This document shows, piece by piece, positions 39,667-46,784 of a DNA stretch of 46,784 nt. Source of the stretch: RUG11783 sp964599695 (GTDB lineage: Bacteria > Bacillota > Clostridia > Oscillospirales > Ruminococcaceae); NCBI GenBank assembly GCA_964599695.1, contig CAZRGP010000015.1:1-46784 (forward strand), written 5' to 3'. The notes beneath the pieces are model-generated. The model did no database searches. It had not been told where the DNA came from and saw only the letters and a program-made list of their open reading frames with translations. A program made the translations under genes and the position numbers. Each line of letters opens with the position of its first letter. Within the stretch, counting starts at the first letter, position 1.

Positions 39667-39702
39667 GCCGTCTTGTCCCGAGAGGAGACAAGACGGCTTT
39701 TT
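39667..39702 (+). terminator. Terminator or attenuator between small ORF and XRE regulator
   Basis: A perfect 11-bp stem, GCCGTCTTGTC with GACAAGACGGC, is followed by TTTTT. It ends only 12 bases before the ribosome site of the regulator gene. Confidence 0.88.
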
Positions 39703-39728
39703 CTGTGCGCGTTAAGGAGGATACTGAC

Positions 39729-39995
39729 ATGTGCAATGAAATACCGGTAGTGGATCTGAAAGCTACCGGAAGAAATATTCAGCAGCTCCGTGAGGAACGG
39801 GGATTATCCGTTAAGGATCTTCAGAGGATCCTGGGATTTGCCAACCCACAGGCGGTATACAAGTGGCAGACAGGGTGCTGTCTGCCGACCATCGACAATC
39901 TTCTCATTCTTTCCGATGTTTTCGGTGTGCCGATCGAGAAGATCATCGTCTGCGGAAAATGCTGCATCAAAACAGAAGATCCGTCCGCTGTATAA
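39729..39995 (+). CDS. XRE-family HTH transcriptional regulator
   Basis: The 88-residue protein is almost entirely one Cro/CI-type helix-turn-helix: NIQQLREERGLSVKDLQRIL, then NPQAVYKWQTGCCLPTIDNL and LSDVFGVPIEKII. The tail contains a Cys-rich CGKCC, which may bind a metal or act as a redox sensor. AAGGAGG lies eight bases before the ATG at 39729. The end of the gene overlaps its own terminator. Targets are unknown. Confidence 0.85.
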   Translation: MCNEIPVVDLKATGRNIQQLREERGLSVKDLQRILGFANPQAVYKWQTGCCLPTIDNLLILSDVFGVPIEKIIVCGKCCIKTEDPSAV

Positions 39996-40015
39996 AGCGG
40001 GCGGATCTGTTTTTT
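39977..40015 (+). terminator. Terminator of the XRE regulator gene
   Basis: The stem AGATCCGTCCGC pairs with GCGGGCGGATCT around an AT loop and is followed by GTTTTTT. It overlaps the last codons of the regulator and also separates it from the converging pepT. Confidence 0.88.
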
Positions 40016-40024
40016 AACAAAGGA

Positions 40025-41266
40025 TCATCCGTGTTTGGCGTAGAGCTCATTGAGACGGATGAGGATCTCCACATTCTTTTCCATGGACTGGATCGGAACG
40101 TATTCGAAACGGCCGTGTGCATTCTCATAGCCCGCGCTCAGGTTCGGACAGGGGAGACCGCGCTGGGACAGGGCGGAACCGTCCGTACCGCCGCGAAAAG
40201 CGATGGAGACGGGTTCAACGCCGCATGAGGAGATGGCCTGCTTCAGGTAATCCACCATAAAGGGAACGGTATCGATCACTTCCTTCATGCTTCTGTATTG
40301 TTCCTTTATGGTGAGGGTCACTGTTCCGGGAGGGTAGCGCCGGTTCAGTTCTTCGGCGATGATCTCCAGGTAGTGTTCCCGGTTGGAGAACTGCACGGCA
40401 TCGTGGTCCCTTACGATCAGCTGGATCTCGGTCTCCTCACAGGCGCCTTGGATCCCAAGGACATAGAAAAATCCCTCTCTGCCGTCCGTGTACTGCGGTT
40501 TCTCATACCGGGGAAGGGCGGACAGGAATTCATTGGCGACATCGATACTGTTGATCATGATCCCTTTCGCGGTTCCCGGATGGACCGACAGACCTTTGAC
40601 AGTAACGGTAGCCCAGGATGCGTTGAAGGTCTCGTACTCGTAGTATCCCAGGTGATCGCCGTCAAGGGTGTACGCGATCTTGGCGGCGAAGCGGTCAAGA
40701 TCCAGGTCACGGGCAAGACCGCCGACTTCTTCGTCTGGTGTGAAAGCGATAGCGATGGTGCCGTGTTTCACATCGGGGTGGGAGGTGTAGTACTCCGCCA
40801 TGGTCATGATCGCTGCAATGGACGCTTTATCGTCCCCGCCGAGAAGGGTGGTTCCGTCGGTGCAGATGAGATCCTGGCCGATGTACATACGGAGATTCGG
40901 AAAGTTCTCCGGTGTCATGACGATATTCTTCTCTTTGTTGAGCACGATGGGACCGCCGGCATAGTTTTCAGCGACCCAGGGTTTCACACCGCTGCCCGGC
41001 GCGTCGGGAGCGGTATCCATGTGGGCTACATAGCCGATCGGAGTGCCTCCTTCCGTGTTGGAAGGGAGAACGCCGTATACGACGCACTTTTCCTCGTCCA
41101 GCCATACATCGCTGACGCCGATCGACTCCATCTCGTCGCGCAGCATGCGGGCGAGATCGAATTGTTTTGCTGTGGTCGGAACCGCGTCGGTTCCGTTCTG
41201 AGACTGGGTATCCACCTTGGCGTAGCGGATCATCCTCTCTTTCACCTGATCATAAAAAATACCCAT
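40025..41266 (-). CDS. pepT: Peptidase T (tripeptide aminopeptidase)
   Basis: The 413-residue zinc peptidase of family M20 removes the N-terminal residue from tripeptides in the cytosol. Metal and catalytic motifs are GYVAHMDTAPD (His and Asp), LLGGDDKAS (bridging Asp), FTPDEEVG (Glu-Glu) and, late, RGGTDGSALS with the closing ENAHGRFEYVP (His). Length is normal. The start at 41266 follows GGAGGTG; seven further codons upstream lack a ribosome site. It is monocistronic and converges with the XRE regulator. Confidence 0.95.
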   Translation of the reverse strand: MGIFYDQVKERMIRYAKVDTQSQNGTDAVPTTAKQFDLARMLRDEMESIGVSDVWLDEEKCVVYGVLPSNTEGGTPIGYVAHMDTAPDAPGSGVKPWVAENYAGGPIVLNKEKNIVMTPENFPNLRMYIGQDLICTDGTTLLGGDDKASIAAIMTMAEYYTSHPDVKHGTIAIAFTPDEEVGGLARDLDLDRFAAKIAYTLDGDHLGYYEYETFNASWATVTVKGLSVHPGTAKGIMINSIDVANEFLSALPRYEKPQYTDGREGFFYVLGIQGACEETEIQLIVRDHDAVQFSNREHYLEIIAEELNRRYPPGTVTLTIKEQYRSMKEVIDTVPFMVDYLKQAISSCGVEPVSIAFRGGTDGSALSQRGLPCPNLSAGYENAHGRFEYVPIQSMEKNVEILIRLNELYAKHG

Positions 41267-41375
41267 GTTACACCTCCGGTACGGCAACTATTATAGCACC
41301 GAATGGGTCTGCGGCGCTTTCTCGGGGAGGACTTTTGGATTATACTTTCCTTATCAACACTATGGAGCGGATCCT

Positions 41376-42515
41376 ATGAGACTGATGCATCTATCCGACC
41401 TGCACCTCGGAAAACGGCTTGAGAATTACTCCCTTCTGGAGGATCAGCGCTATATCCTGGCTCAGGTCCTCAATATTATCGACAGAGAGTGCCCCGATGC
41501 GGTCCTCATTGCGGGGGACATCTATGACCGTTCCGTCCCCTCGGTGGAGGCGGTTGCTCTTTTCGACCGTTTTCTCACCGACCTGGCTGAGAGAAAGCAG
41601 AAAGTGTTCGTTATCAGCGGGAATCATGACTCTCCCGAGAGGCTCTCTTTCGGCGGAAAACTGATGGAGTACAGCGGCATCCATATCTCGCCGGTCTATC
41701 AGGGAAATGTGGTTCCTTATCCTCTTTCAGACAGATACGGGACCGTGAACGTGTATCTGCTTCCCTTCGTGAAGCCGGTCCATGTCCGCCGGTTCTTCCC
41801 GGAGGAAGAGATAGCGTCCTATACCGATGCGATCCGGGTAGCTGTGGAGCAGATGGGGATCGACAAGACACAGAGGAACGTCCTGGTGGCACATCAGTTC
41901 GTCACGGGTGCGGCGCGTTCCGAATCGGAGGAGATCACGGTCGGAGGCCTGGACAATGTGGACGCTTCCGTGTTTGACGGATTCGACTATGTTGCCCTCG
42001 GGCATATCCACAGTCCCCAGGATATCGAACCGGAACGGATCCGTTACTGCGGAACGCCCCTCAAATACTCCTTCTCGGAATCGGGACAGGTGAAATCCGT
42101 CACGATGGTGGACATGGGTGAAAAAGGGGACGTGAAGGTCCGGCTCGTTCCGCTGGAACCGGTGAAGGAACTAACACAGATCCGGGGTAACTTTGATGAA
42201 GTTGCGTCCAGTGAATACTACGCGGGAACGACTCTTCAGGACGATTATCTGAAAGTCGTGCTTACCGATGAGGACGATATCCCGGACGCTATGGGAAAGC
42301 TCAGGATGATCTACCACAACATCGTGAAGATGGAGTACGACAACACGAGGACGAGACATAGGGCGGAGATCGAGGCGGAGGAGGATGTGGAGTCCAAATC
42401 CCCGATCATGCTCTTCGGTGAGCTGTTTGAACAGCAGAACGGTCATCCGATGACCGAAGAGCAGCAGGCATATATCGCCGGGCTGATCGAAGAGATATGG
42501 GAGGATGAGAGATGA
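41376..42515 (+). CDS. sbcD: Exonuclease SbcCD, nuclease subunit SbcD
   Basis: The 379-residue Mre11-type metallophosphoesterase has manganese-site motifs LHLSDLHLGK-like MHLSDLHLGKRL, IAGDIYDRSVPS, ISGNHDSPERL, VAHQF and LGHIHSPQ. With SbcC it opens DNA hairpins and trims breaks. The ATG at 41376 was chosen because the N-terminus MRLMHLSDLH is the family's own; the longer frame has no ribosome site. It overlaps sbcC by four bases. Confidence 0.96.
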   Translation: MRLMHLSDLHLGKRLENYSLLEDQRYILAQVLNIIDRECPDAVLIAGDIYDRSVPSVEAVALFDRFLTDLAERKQKVFVISGNHDSPERLSFGGKLMEYSGIHISPVYQGNVVPYPLSDRYGTVNVYLLPFVKPVHVRRFFPEEEIASYTDAIRVAVEQMGIDKTQRNVLVAHQFVTGAARSESEEITVGGLDNVDASVFDGFDYVALGHIHSPQDIEPERIRYCGTPLKYSFSESGQVKSVTMVDMGEKGDVKVRLVPLEPVKELTQIRGNFDEVASSEYYAGTTLQDDYLKVVLTDEDDIPDAMGKLRMIYHNIVKMEYDNTRTRHRAEIEAEEDVESKSPIMLFGELFEQQNGHPMTEEQQAYIAGLIEEIWEDER

Positions 42516-45283
42516 GGCCTCTTAAACTGAGAATGTCTGCCTTCGGTCCCTATTCCGGTGAGACGATACTGGATCTGGACCGGCTTGGCGAGACCGGGCT
42601 CTATCTCATCACAGGAGATACGGGAGCAGGAAAATCCACGATTTTTGACGCTATCACCTTCGCACTTTTCGGAGAGACCGCAACTGCGGAACGAAGCGCG
42701 CAGATGTTGAGGTCCAAGTATGCCGATGACAGCACACCGACAGAGGTGGAGCTGACTTTCGCCTATGACGGGAAGGTGTACACGGTACTGCGCAATCCGG
42801 CATATATGAAGAAAAAACGCGGCGGGTCCGGCATGACACCGCAGCCGGCGGATGCGAAACTGATCTATCCGGACGGGAACGAGAAAACCGGACTTCGGGA
42901 TGTGAATCGGGCTGTGATCGATATCCTCGGCATCGACAGGGAGCAGTTCACCAAGATCGCCATGATCGCACAGGGAGATTTCCAGAAGCTGCTCTTTGCG
43001 GACACGAATACCCGCAAGGAGATCTTCACGAAGCTTTTTCATACCGGGAAATACGCGCAGCTGCAGCAGCGGCTCAAAGAGGAAGCGGCAAAACTGGGCC
43101 GAGAGTATGACCTCGTGAAAAACCAGAGGTCCCAGTATATCAGCGGGATCCTGTGTCCGGAAGACGAAGTGATGGCGCTGAAACTGGATGACGCGAAAGA
43201 GGGAAAGGCATCCCTGGAAGAAGTGATGGCGCTCCTTGACAGCATCCTGAAACGGGATGAGGAAGAGCAGGAACTGAACATCAGTGAGGAGACCAGGCTG
43301 AACGAACTGCTGCAATCCGCCGTAGCCAGGATCAGCAAGGCGGAAGCGTGGAGCAGCAATGAGAAGATCCTTGCGGAAACGGAAGCGGAGCTCGCTGTCA
43401 AAACGCCGGAGAAGGAGACAGCGCAAAATCTTCTTGCAGAGGCAAGAAAAGCGGAACCGGAGATCGAGCGCATGAAGGCGGAGATCGCTGTCCGGACCGG
43501 AGAACTTGCAGGCTATCGCACGAGAGAGGAACTGTCAGGAAGAGCTGGAAAGATCGTCGCGGATCTGAAGGTCAAATACGAGGCTCTCGAAGCGTGGAAG
43601 GCGGAAAAGAAGGAGTGTGAGTCCTCCTCGAAAGAGAAAAAGGATCGCTTAGACCAGTTGGAAGGCGCAGAAACACAGGTCATCAGGCTGGATTCGGAAC
43701 TGGACAGGAACGCGGAACTTCAGGAGAAAGCGGGAGGGTGGATATCCTCCTATGAAGAACTGGAAAAGGAAAAGATCAAACTGATCCGGAGAAAAAAAGA
43801 TGTAGATGACATCCGGTTCGAGGCAAAGAAGCAGAACCTCCTCTTCGAAGTGAGGAATCAGGCGTATCTGGATGATCAGGCCGGTGTCCTGGCGGCGGAT
43901 CTGCTTGAAGATGAGGAATGCCCGGTGTGCGGATCAAAGCACCACCCTAAACTGGCGGAGAGACTGAAAGGCGCTCCGACCAAGACGGAGCTGGATTCGG
44001 TGAAAAGAGAGAGGGACAGACTGTACGAAGAGGCGCAGGCAGCCGCAGAATCCTACGGAAAAGCAGCTGCACGTGCGAAAGAAAAGGAGGAGGGTCTCCT
44101 TTCTGCTCTTGATGAAATGGGCGTTTCTTCTGACGCACAGGAAGACGCATACCATGCCGTATCACGTCACCACAGTCTTCTGAAAGAAGCGGAAGAGACG
44201 ATCCGCGCGCAGCTGAAGAAGGCGAAGGAGGAGGTCGGCCTTCGGGAAAATCTTTCCGAAGAGATATCAAAGATCAGTGAGAGAATCGAAACGATCTCCC
44301 GGTTAAGTTCGGAAACGGAAAAGGAGACCTCATCCCTTGAGGCCGAGAGAAAAGAGGTCGAAAGACAGATCAGGGAGATGGACGGAAAGCTCCGTTTCCC
44401 GACGCTCAGGGAAGCGGAGGAGGATCTTGCCAGGGAGAACAGCGCACGGGAAGCGATGGAGAAGAAGATCAGGGATGCGGAGGAAGCTTATGATTCCCTG
44501 AACGAAACCGTCACATCACTGGCCGCCAGAAGAAACGCGGCGCTGGATGGCCTGAAAGAAAAGGAAGATATCGATATCGAAGAAGTTACAGCGCAGAAGA
44601 CCGAGGCAGCGGAAAAGATCGCCGCGCTCAGCGAAAAGCAGGATGAACTGCATCACCGGCTGGAAACGAACCGCAATATCCGCTCTCAGCTGAAGGAGAA
44701 AGAGACAGTCATCGACGCGCTGGAAAAAAAGATCCGCATGATCGGATCGCTCTCTTCCACCGCCAACGGATCGATCAACGGAAAAGACAAGATCATGCTG
44801 GAGACCTTTGTCCAGATGACGTATTTTGACCGGATCATCCGCAAGGCAAACACGAGGCTGCTTGTCATGACCGGTGATCAGTATGAGCTGGTCCGAAGAA
44901 AGGAAGCGGAGAACAAGGGAAGCCAGAGCGGCCTGGATCTGGACGTGATCGATCATTACAACGGCAGTGAGAGAAGCGTGAAATCGCTCTCCGGAGGAGA
45001 GACGTTCAAGGCCTCGCTTGCTCTTGCTCTCGGATTGTCGGACGAGATACAGTCTTCTGCGGGCGGGATCAAGCTGGATACCATGTTCGTGGATGAGGGA
45101 TTCGGTTCCCTCGATGAGAACTCCCTTCAGCAGGCATACGAGGCGCTGGCCGGTTTGACGGAGGGGCACCGTCTGGTGGGAATCATTTCCCACGTGTCGG
45201 AACTCAAGGAGAAGATCGACAGGCAGATCGTAGTGACCAAGGAAAAAACAGGGGGAAGCAAAGCTCAGATCAGCGGAATATGA
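42512..45283 (+). CDS. sbcC: Exonuclease SbcCD, ATPase subunit SbcC
   Basis: The 923-residue Rad50-type ATPase has Walker A GDTGAGKST at the N-terminus, a long antiparallel coiled coil with the zinc hook CPVCGSKHH in its middle (about residue 470), then signature SLSGGETFKASLALALG and Walker B TMFVDEGFGSLDE. The hook joins two SbcC chains. It is full length and coupled to sbcD by a four-base overlap. Together they process DNA ends and palindromes. Confidence 0.96.
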   Translation: MRPLKLRMSAFGPYSGETILDLDRLGETGLYLITGDTGAGKSTIFDAITFALFGETATAERSAQMLRSKYADDSTPTEVELTFAYDGKVYTVLRNPAYMKKKRGGSGMTPQPADAKLIYPDGNEKTGLRDVNRAVIDILGIDREQFTKIAMIAQGDFQKLLFADTNTRKEIFTKLFHTGKYAQLQQRLKEEAAKLGREYDLVKNQRSQYISGILCPEDEVMALKLDDAKEGKASLEEVMALLDSILKRDEEEQELNISEETRLNELLQSAVARISKAEAWSSNEKILAETEAELAVKTPEKETAQNLLAEARKAEPEIERMKAEIAVRTGELAGYRTREELSGRAGKIVADLKVKYEALEAWKAEKKECESSSKEKKDRLDQLEGAETQVIRLDSELDRNAELQEKAGGWISSYEELEKEKIKLIRRKKDVDDIRFEAKKQNLLFEVRNQAYLDDQAGVLAADLLEDEECPVCGSKHHPKLAERLKGAPTKTELDSVKRERDRLYEEAQAAAESYGKAAARAKEKEEGLLSALDEMGVSSDAQEDAYHAVSRHHSLLKEAEETIRAQLKKAKEEVGLRENLSEEISKISERIETISRLSSETEKETSSLEAERKEVERQIREMDGKLRFPTLREAEEDLARENSAREAMEKKIRDAEEAYDSLNETVTSLAARRNAALDGLKEKEDIDIEEVTAQKTEAAEKIAALSEKQDELHHRLETNRNIRSQLKEKETVIDALEKKIRMIGSLSSTANGSINGKDKIMLETFVQMTYFDRIIRKANTRLLVMTGDQYELVRRKEAENKGSQSGLDLDVIDHYNGSERSVKSLSGGETFKASLALALGLSDEIQSSAGGIKLDTMFVDEGFGSLDENSLQQAYEALAGLTEGHRLVGIISHVSELKEKIDRQIVVTKEKTGGSKAQISGI

Positions 45284-45300
45284 CCGATCAGATGCTGTAT

Positions 45301-45338
45301 GAGAAAGGAAGGTTCGTTTAAAGAGCCTTCCTTTCTCT
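45301..45338 (+). terminator. Terminator-like hairpin after sbcC
   Basis: GAGAAAGGAAGG pairs with CCTTCCTTTCTC. The U-tract is interrupted (CTTATG), so termination may be partial, but position and strength support it. Confidence 0.7.
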
Positions 45339-45488
45339 TATGTTCGTAAAAAAAAGTAAACAATGAAACAAAAATAAACGGGAGAAAACTGTAAGAATCT
45401 ACAAAAAAAAATAATGTTGTTGAAATATAGGTAATAAAAGACTTAGAATGTTCCGCGGTGCTTTTTACAAAAAAACTTGGAGGAAGTT

Positions 45489-46646
45489 ATGAAAAAAGTA
45501 TTATCTATGCTTCTCGTACTGGTCCTCGCTTTTGCTCTCGTAGCATGCGGCGGAACTCAGGAAGAGACAACACAGCCGGAAGATAACGGCAATGAAACAA
45601 CACAGGAAGAGACAGAAAAGAAGCTCAGCATTTGCTTCATTTGCGAAGCTCTTGGCGACAACTCTTTCAACGACGCATCTGACAACTCCCTTAAAGAGTA
45701 TGCAGAGAAGTACGGTGTAGATTATTTCTGCACACAGGTCGGTGCAGGCGGAGACGTCATCACAGCTACCCGTGAGGCAGCTCAGAATGGTTACTCCATC
45801 GTTACCACTATGTACAATGCAGAAGTTATCGCAATGCTTGAGAAGGAAGCAGCGGACTATCCCGACACACTGTTCTACCTCTTCACAGCGACATCTGATG
45901 TCAATGCTGGTGACAACGTAGTCGGTGGCTTCTTCCGTTCCTGCGAAGCAGCTTACATGGGCGGCCTTGTTGCTGGTTCAATGTCCCAGACCGGCGTTGC
46001 AGCTTTCATCGGCGGTCAGGAATCCGTCAACCTCTACGACTGGATGGTCGGTTATGTCCAGGGCGTTGAGAGAGGCGGCTCCAAGCCTGTTTACAGCTGG
46101 ATCAACGGCGAGAATCCCTGGTCCGATCCTGCAAAGGCAAAGGAACTTGCAAAGTCTCTGAAGAACAACTACGATGCAGACATGTTCTGGGGCTGCGCCG
46201 GACAGTCCGGTGATGGCGTTTTCCAGGCAGTCATCGAGCTTCGTGAGGCAGAGCCCGACAAGATGTTCTGGGCACTGGGTGTTGACTCCGATCAGCACGC
46301 GATCTTCGAAGCAAACGGCAAGGAAGACATCGCTGAAGTTATCCTCACCTCCTGCATGAAGAACCCCATGGGCCCGGTTGGCGGCTTCATTGAGACTCTC
46401 CAGGCCGGTGGCAAGGTCCAGGGCGGTCAGATCACATGCGGACTCAAGGACGATGCATGCAAGATCGCTGAGAACGACTATTACAAGGCAAACGCAACTG
46501 CTGAAGCTCAGGAGCTCGTTAACACAGCTCGTGAGGAAGTTAAGAGCGGCGAGATCGAGATCATGGGTTCCTATGGCCTCAGCATCGACGACCTGAACAA
46601 GTTCCTCGAAGAGCACACCCTGAACTATCAGGCAGCCAATATGTAA
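45489..46646 (+). CDS. BMP-family (PnrA/Med-like) substrate-binding lipoprotein
   Basis: The 385-residue protein has a lipoprotein signal ending LAFALVAC (Cys20), an acidic Thr/Glu linker, and a basic membrane protein domain (PF02608). The domain begins LSICFICEALGDNSFNDAS and contains GGFFRSCEAAYMGGLVAGSM and WGCAGQSGDGVFQAVIE. BMP proteins usually bind nucleosides for an ABC importer. ATG at 45489 follows GGAGG at 45479-45483. No transporter subunits are visible before the window ends. The codon use is unusually biased to GTT/GCA/AAC-type codons, as in a highly expressed gene. Confidence 0.93.
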   Translation: MKKVLSMLLVLVLAFALVACGGTQEETTQPEDNGNETTQEETEKKLSICFICEALGDNSFNDASDNSLKEYAEKYGVDYFCTQVGAGGDVITATREAAQNGYSIVTTMYNAEVIAMLEKEAADYPDTLFYLFTATSDVNAGDNVVGGFFRSCEAAYMGGLVAGSMSQTGVAAFIGGQESVNLYDWMVGYVQGVERGGSKPVYSWINGENPWSDPAKAKELAKSLKNNYDADMFWGCAGQSGDGVFQAVIELREAEPDKMFWALGVDSDQHAIFEANGKEDIAEVILTSCMKNPMGPVGGFIETLQAGGKVQGGQITCGLKDDACKIAENDYYKANATAEAQELVNTAREEVKSGEIEIMGSYGLSIDDLNKFLEEHTLNYQAANM

Positions 46647-46666
46647 TTCCTTTAGGAATGAAAAAG

Positions 46667-46698
46667 AGAATCACCTGTCTTCGGACAGGTGATTTTTT
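46667..46698 (+). terminator. Terminator of the BMP-family gene
   Basis: AATCACCTGTC-TTCG-GACAGGTGATT is a perfect stem with a stable UUCG tetraloop, followed by TTTT. It lies 20 bases past the stop codon. Confidence 0.95.
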
Positions 46699-46734
46699 GT
46701 CAGGACGGAAAAAACAGCGGTGAAGGTATTGATG

Positions 46735-46784
46735 TGTACCCCCAATACTGGACAAAGAAAACCAGTATTGGGGGTATTTAATGA
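46735..46784 (+). mobile_element. Probable left end of an IS3-family element (cut by window edge)
   Basis: TGTACCCCCAATACTGGACA resembles the terminal repeat of IS3/IS150-group elements (TGTA..ACCCC...TGGACA). It is followed by the exact reverse complement CCAGTATTGGGGGTA (46762-46776), giving a perfect 15-bp hairpin with a 10-base loop, a common device in these leaders against read-through from outside. The transposase would lie beyond the window, so this is tentative. Confidence 0.5.

Noticed and set aside
42443..43426. A 327-codon minus-strand frame inside sbcC
   Set aside because: Shadow of the sbcC coiled-coil region; no motif and no ribosome site.
1..46784. CRISPR array or prophage
   Set aside because: No regularly spaced repeats and no capsid, terminase or tail genes were seen.

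Overview
The window reads as chromosome of a Gram-positive anaerobe of the Bacillota, most likely class Clostridia. The supporting signs are clostridial-type families (membrane pyrophosphatase, bacterial hexokinase of the eukaryotic fold, acyl-ACP thioesterase, FrlB-like deglycase, SbcCD, PepT), lipoprotein signal peptides ending in an ALVAC-type lipobox, strong AGGAGG ribosome sites, many U-tailed terminators, and an agr-type cyclic-peptide quorum-sensing system. The species cannot be told from the sequence.

Left chromosomal block (1-9760): the tail of an unidentified gene, an HtrA-like membrane-anchored protease, a hexokinase, a polar amino-acid ABC transporter (binding protein, permease, ATPase), an acyl-ACP thioesterase overlapping a small P-loop kinase-like gene, a YbaK/EbsC-type aminoacyl-tRNA deacylase, and an H+-type (K+-independent by motif) membrane pyrophosphatase.

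Accessory island (about 9780-27540), bounded by bidirectional terminators and a tRNA-Lys gene: a large serine recombinase with a small companion gene; a structured noncoding stretch; an agr module (AgrB-like peptidase, AgrC-like GHKL kinase, LytTR regulator) on the minus strand; and, divergently on the plus strand, a 38-residue AgrD-like pro-peptide that is easy to miss. A 21-bp-spaced direct repeat of the LytTR type lies between the two promoters. The pro-peptide gene uses a run of ten G as its ribosome site. Downstream of it comes a co-directional series: a secreted ricin-like protein, a lipoprotein, an ABC ATPase, a fused double ABC-2 permease, a catalytically dead ABC ATPase, a CARDB-like anchored surface protein and an FtsX/MacB-like permease. 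This looks like a quorum-controlled envelope or export system that I do not recognise. Its 3' end is decaying: one secreted-protein remnant has no start, and one membrane-protein gene is split by a complete IS66 element with a perfect 8-bp target duplication; removing the insertion restores the frame.

Right chromosomal block (27541-46784): tRNA-Lys, an FrlB-like SIS protein whose terminator is followed directly by a group II intron, three tandem paralogous signal-less serine hydrolases (beta-lactamase fold), an MFS-like three-gene operon, an HGG-type esterase, an FMN reductase, a tiny gene with its own terminator, an XRE regulator, PepT, SbcD-SbcC, and a BMP-family lipoprotein. The last 50 bases look like the left end of an IS3-family element.
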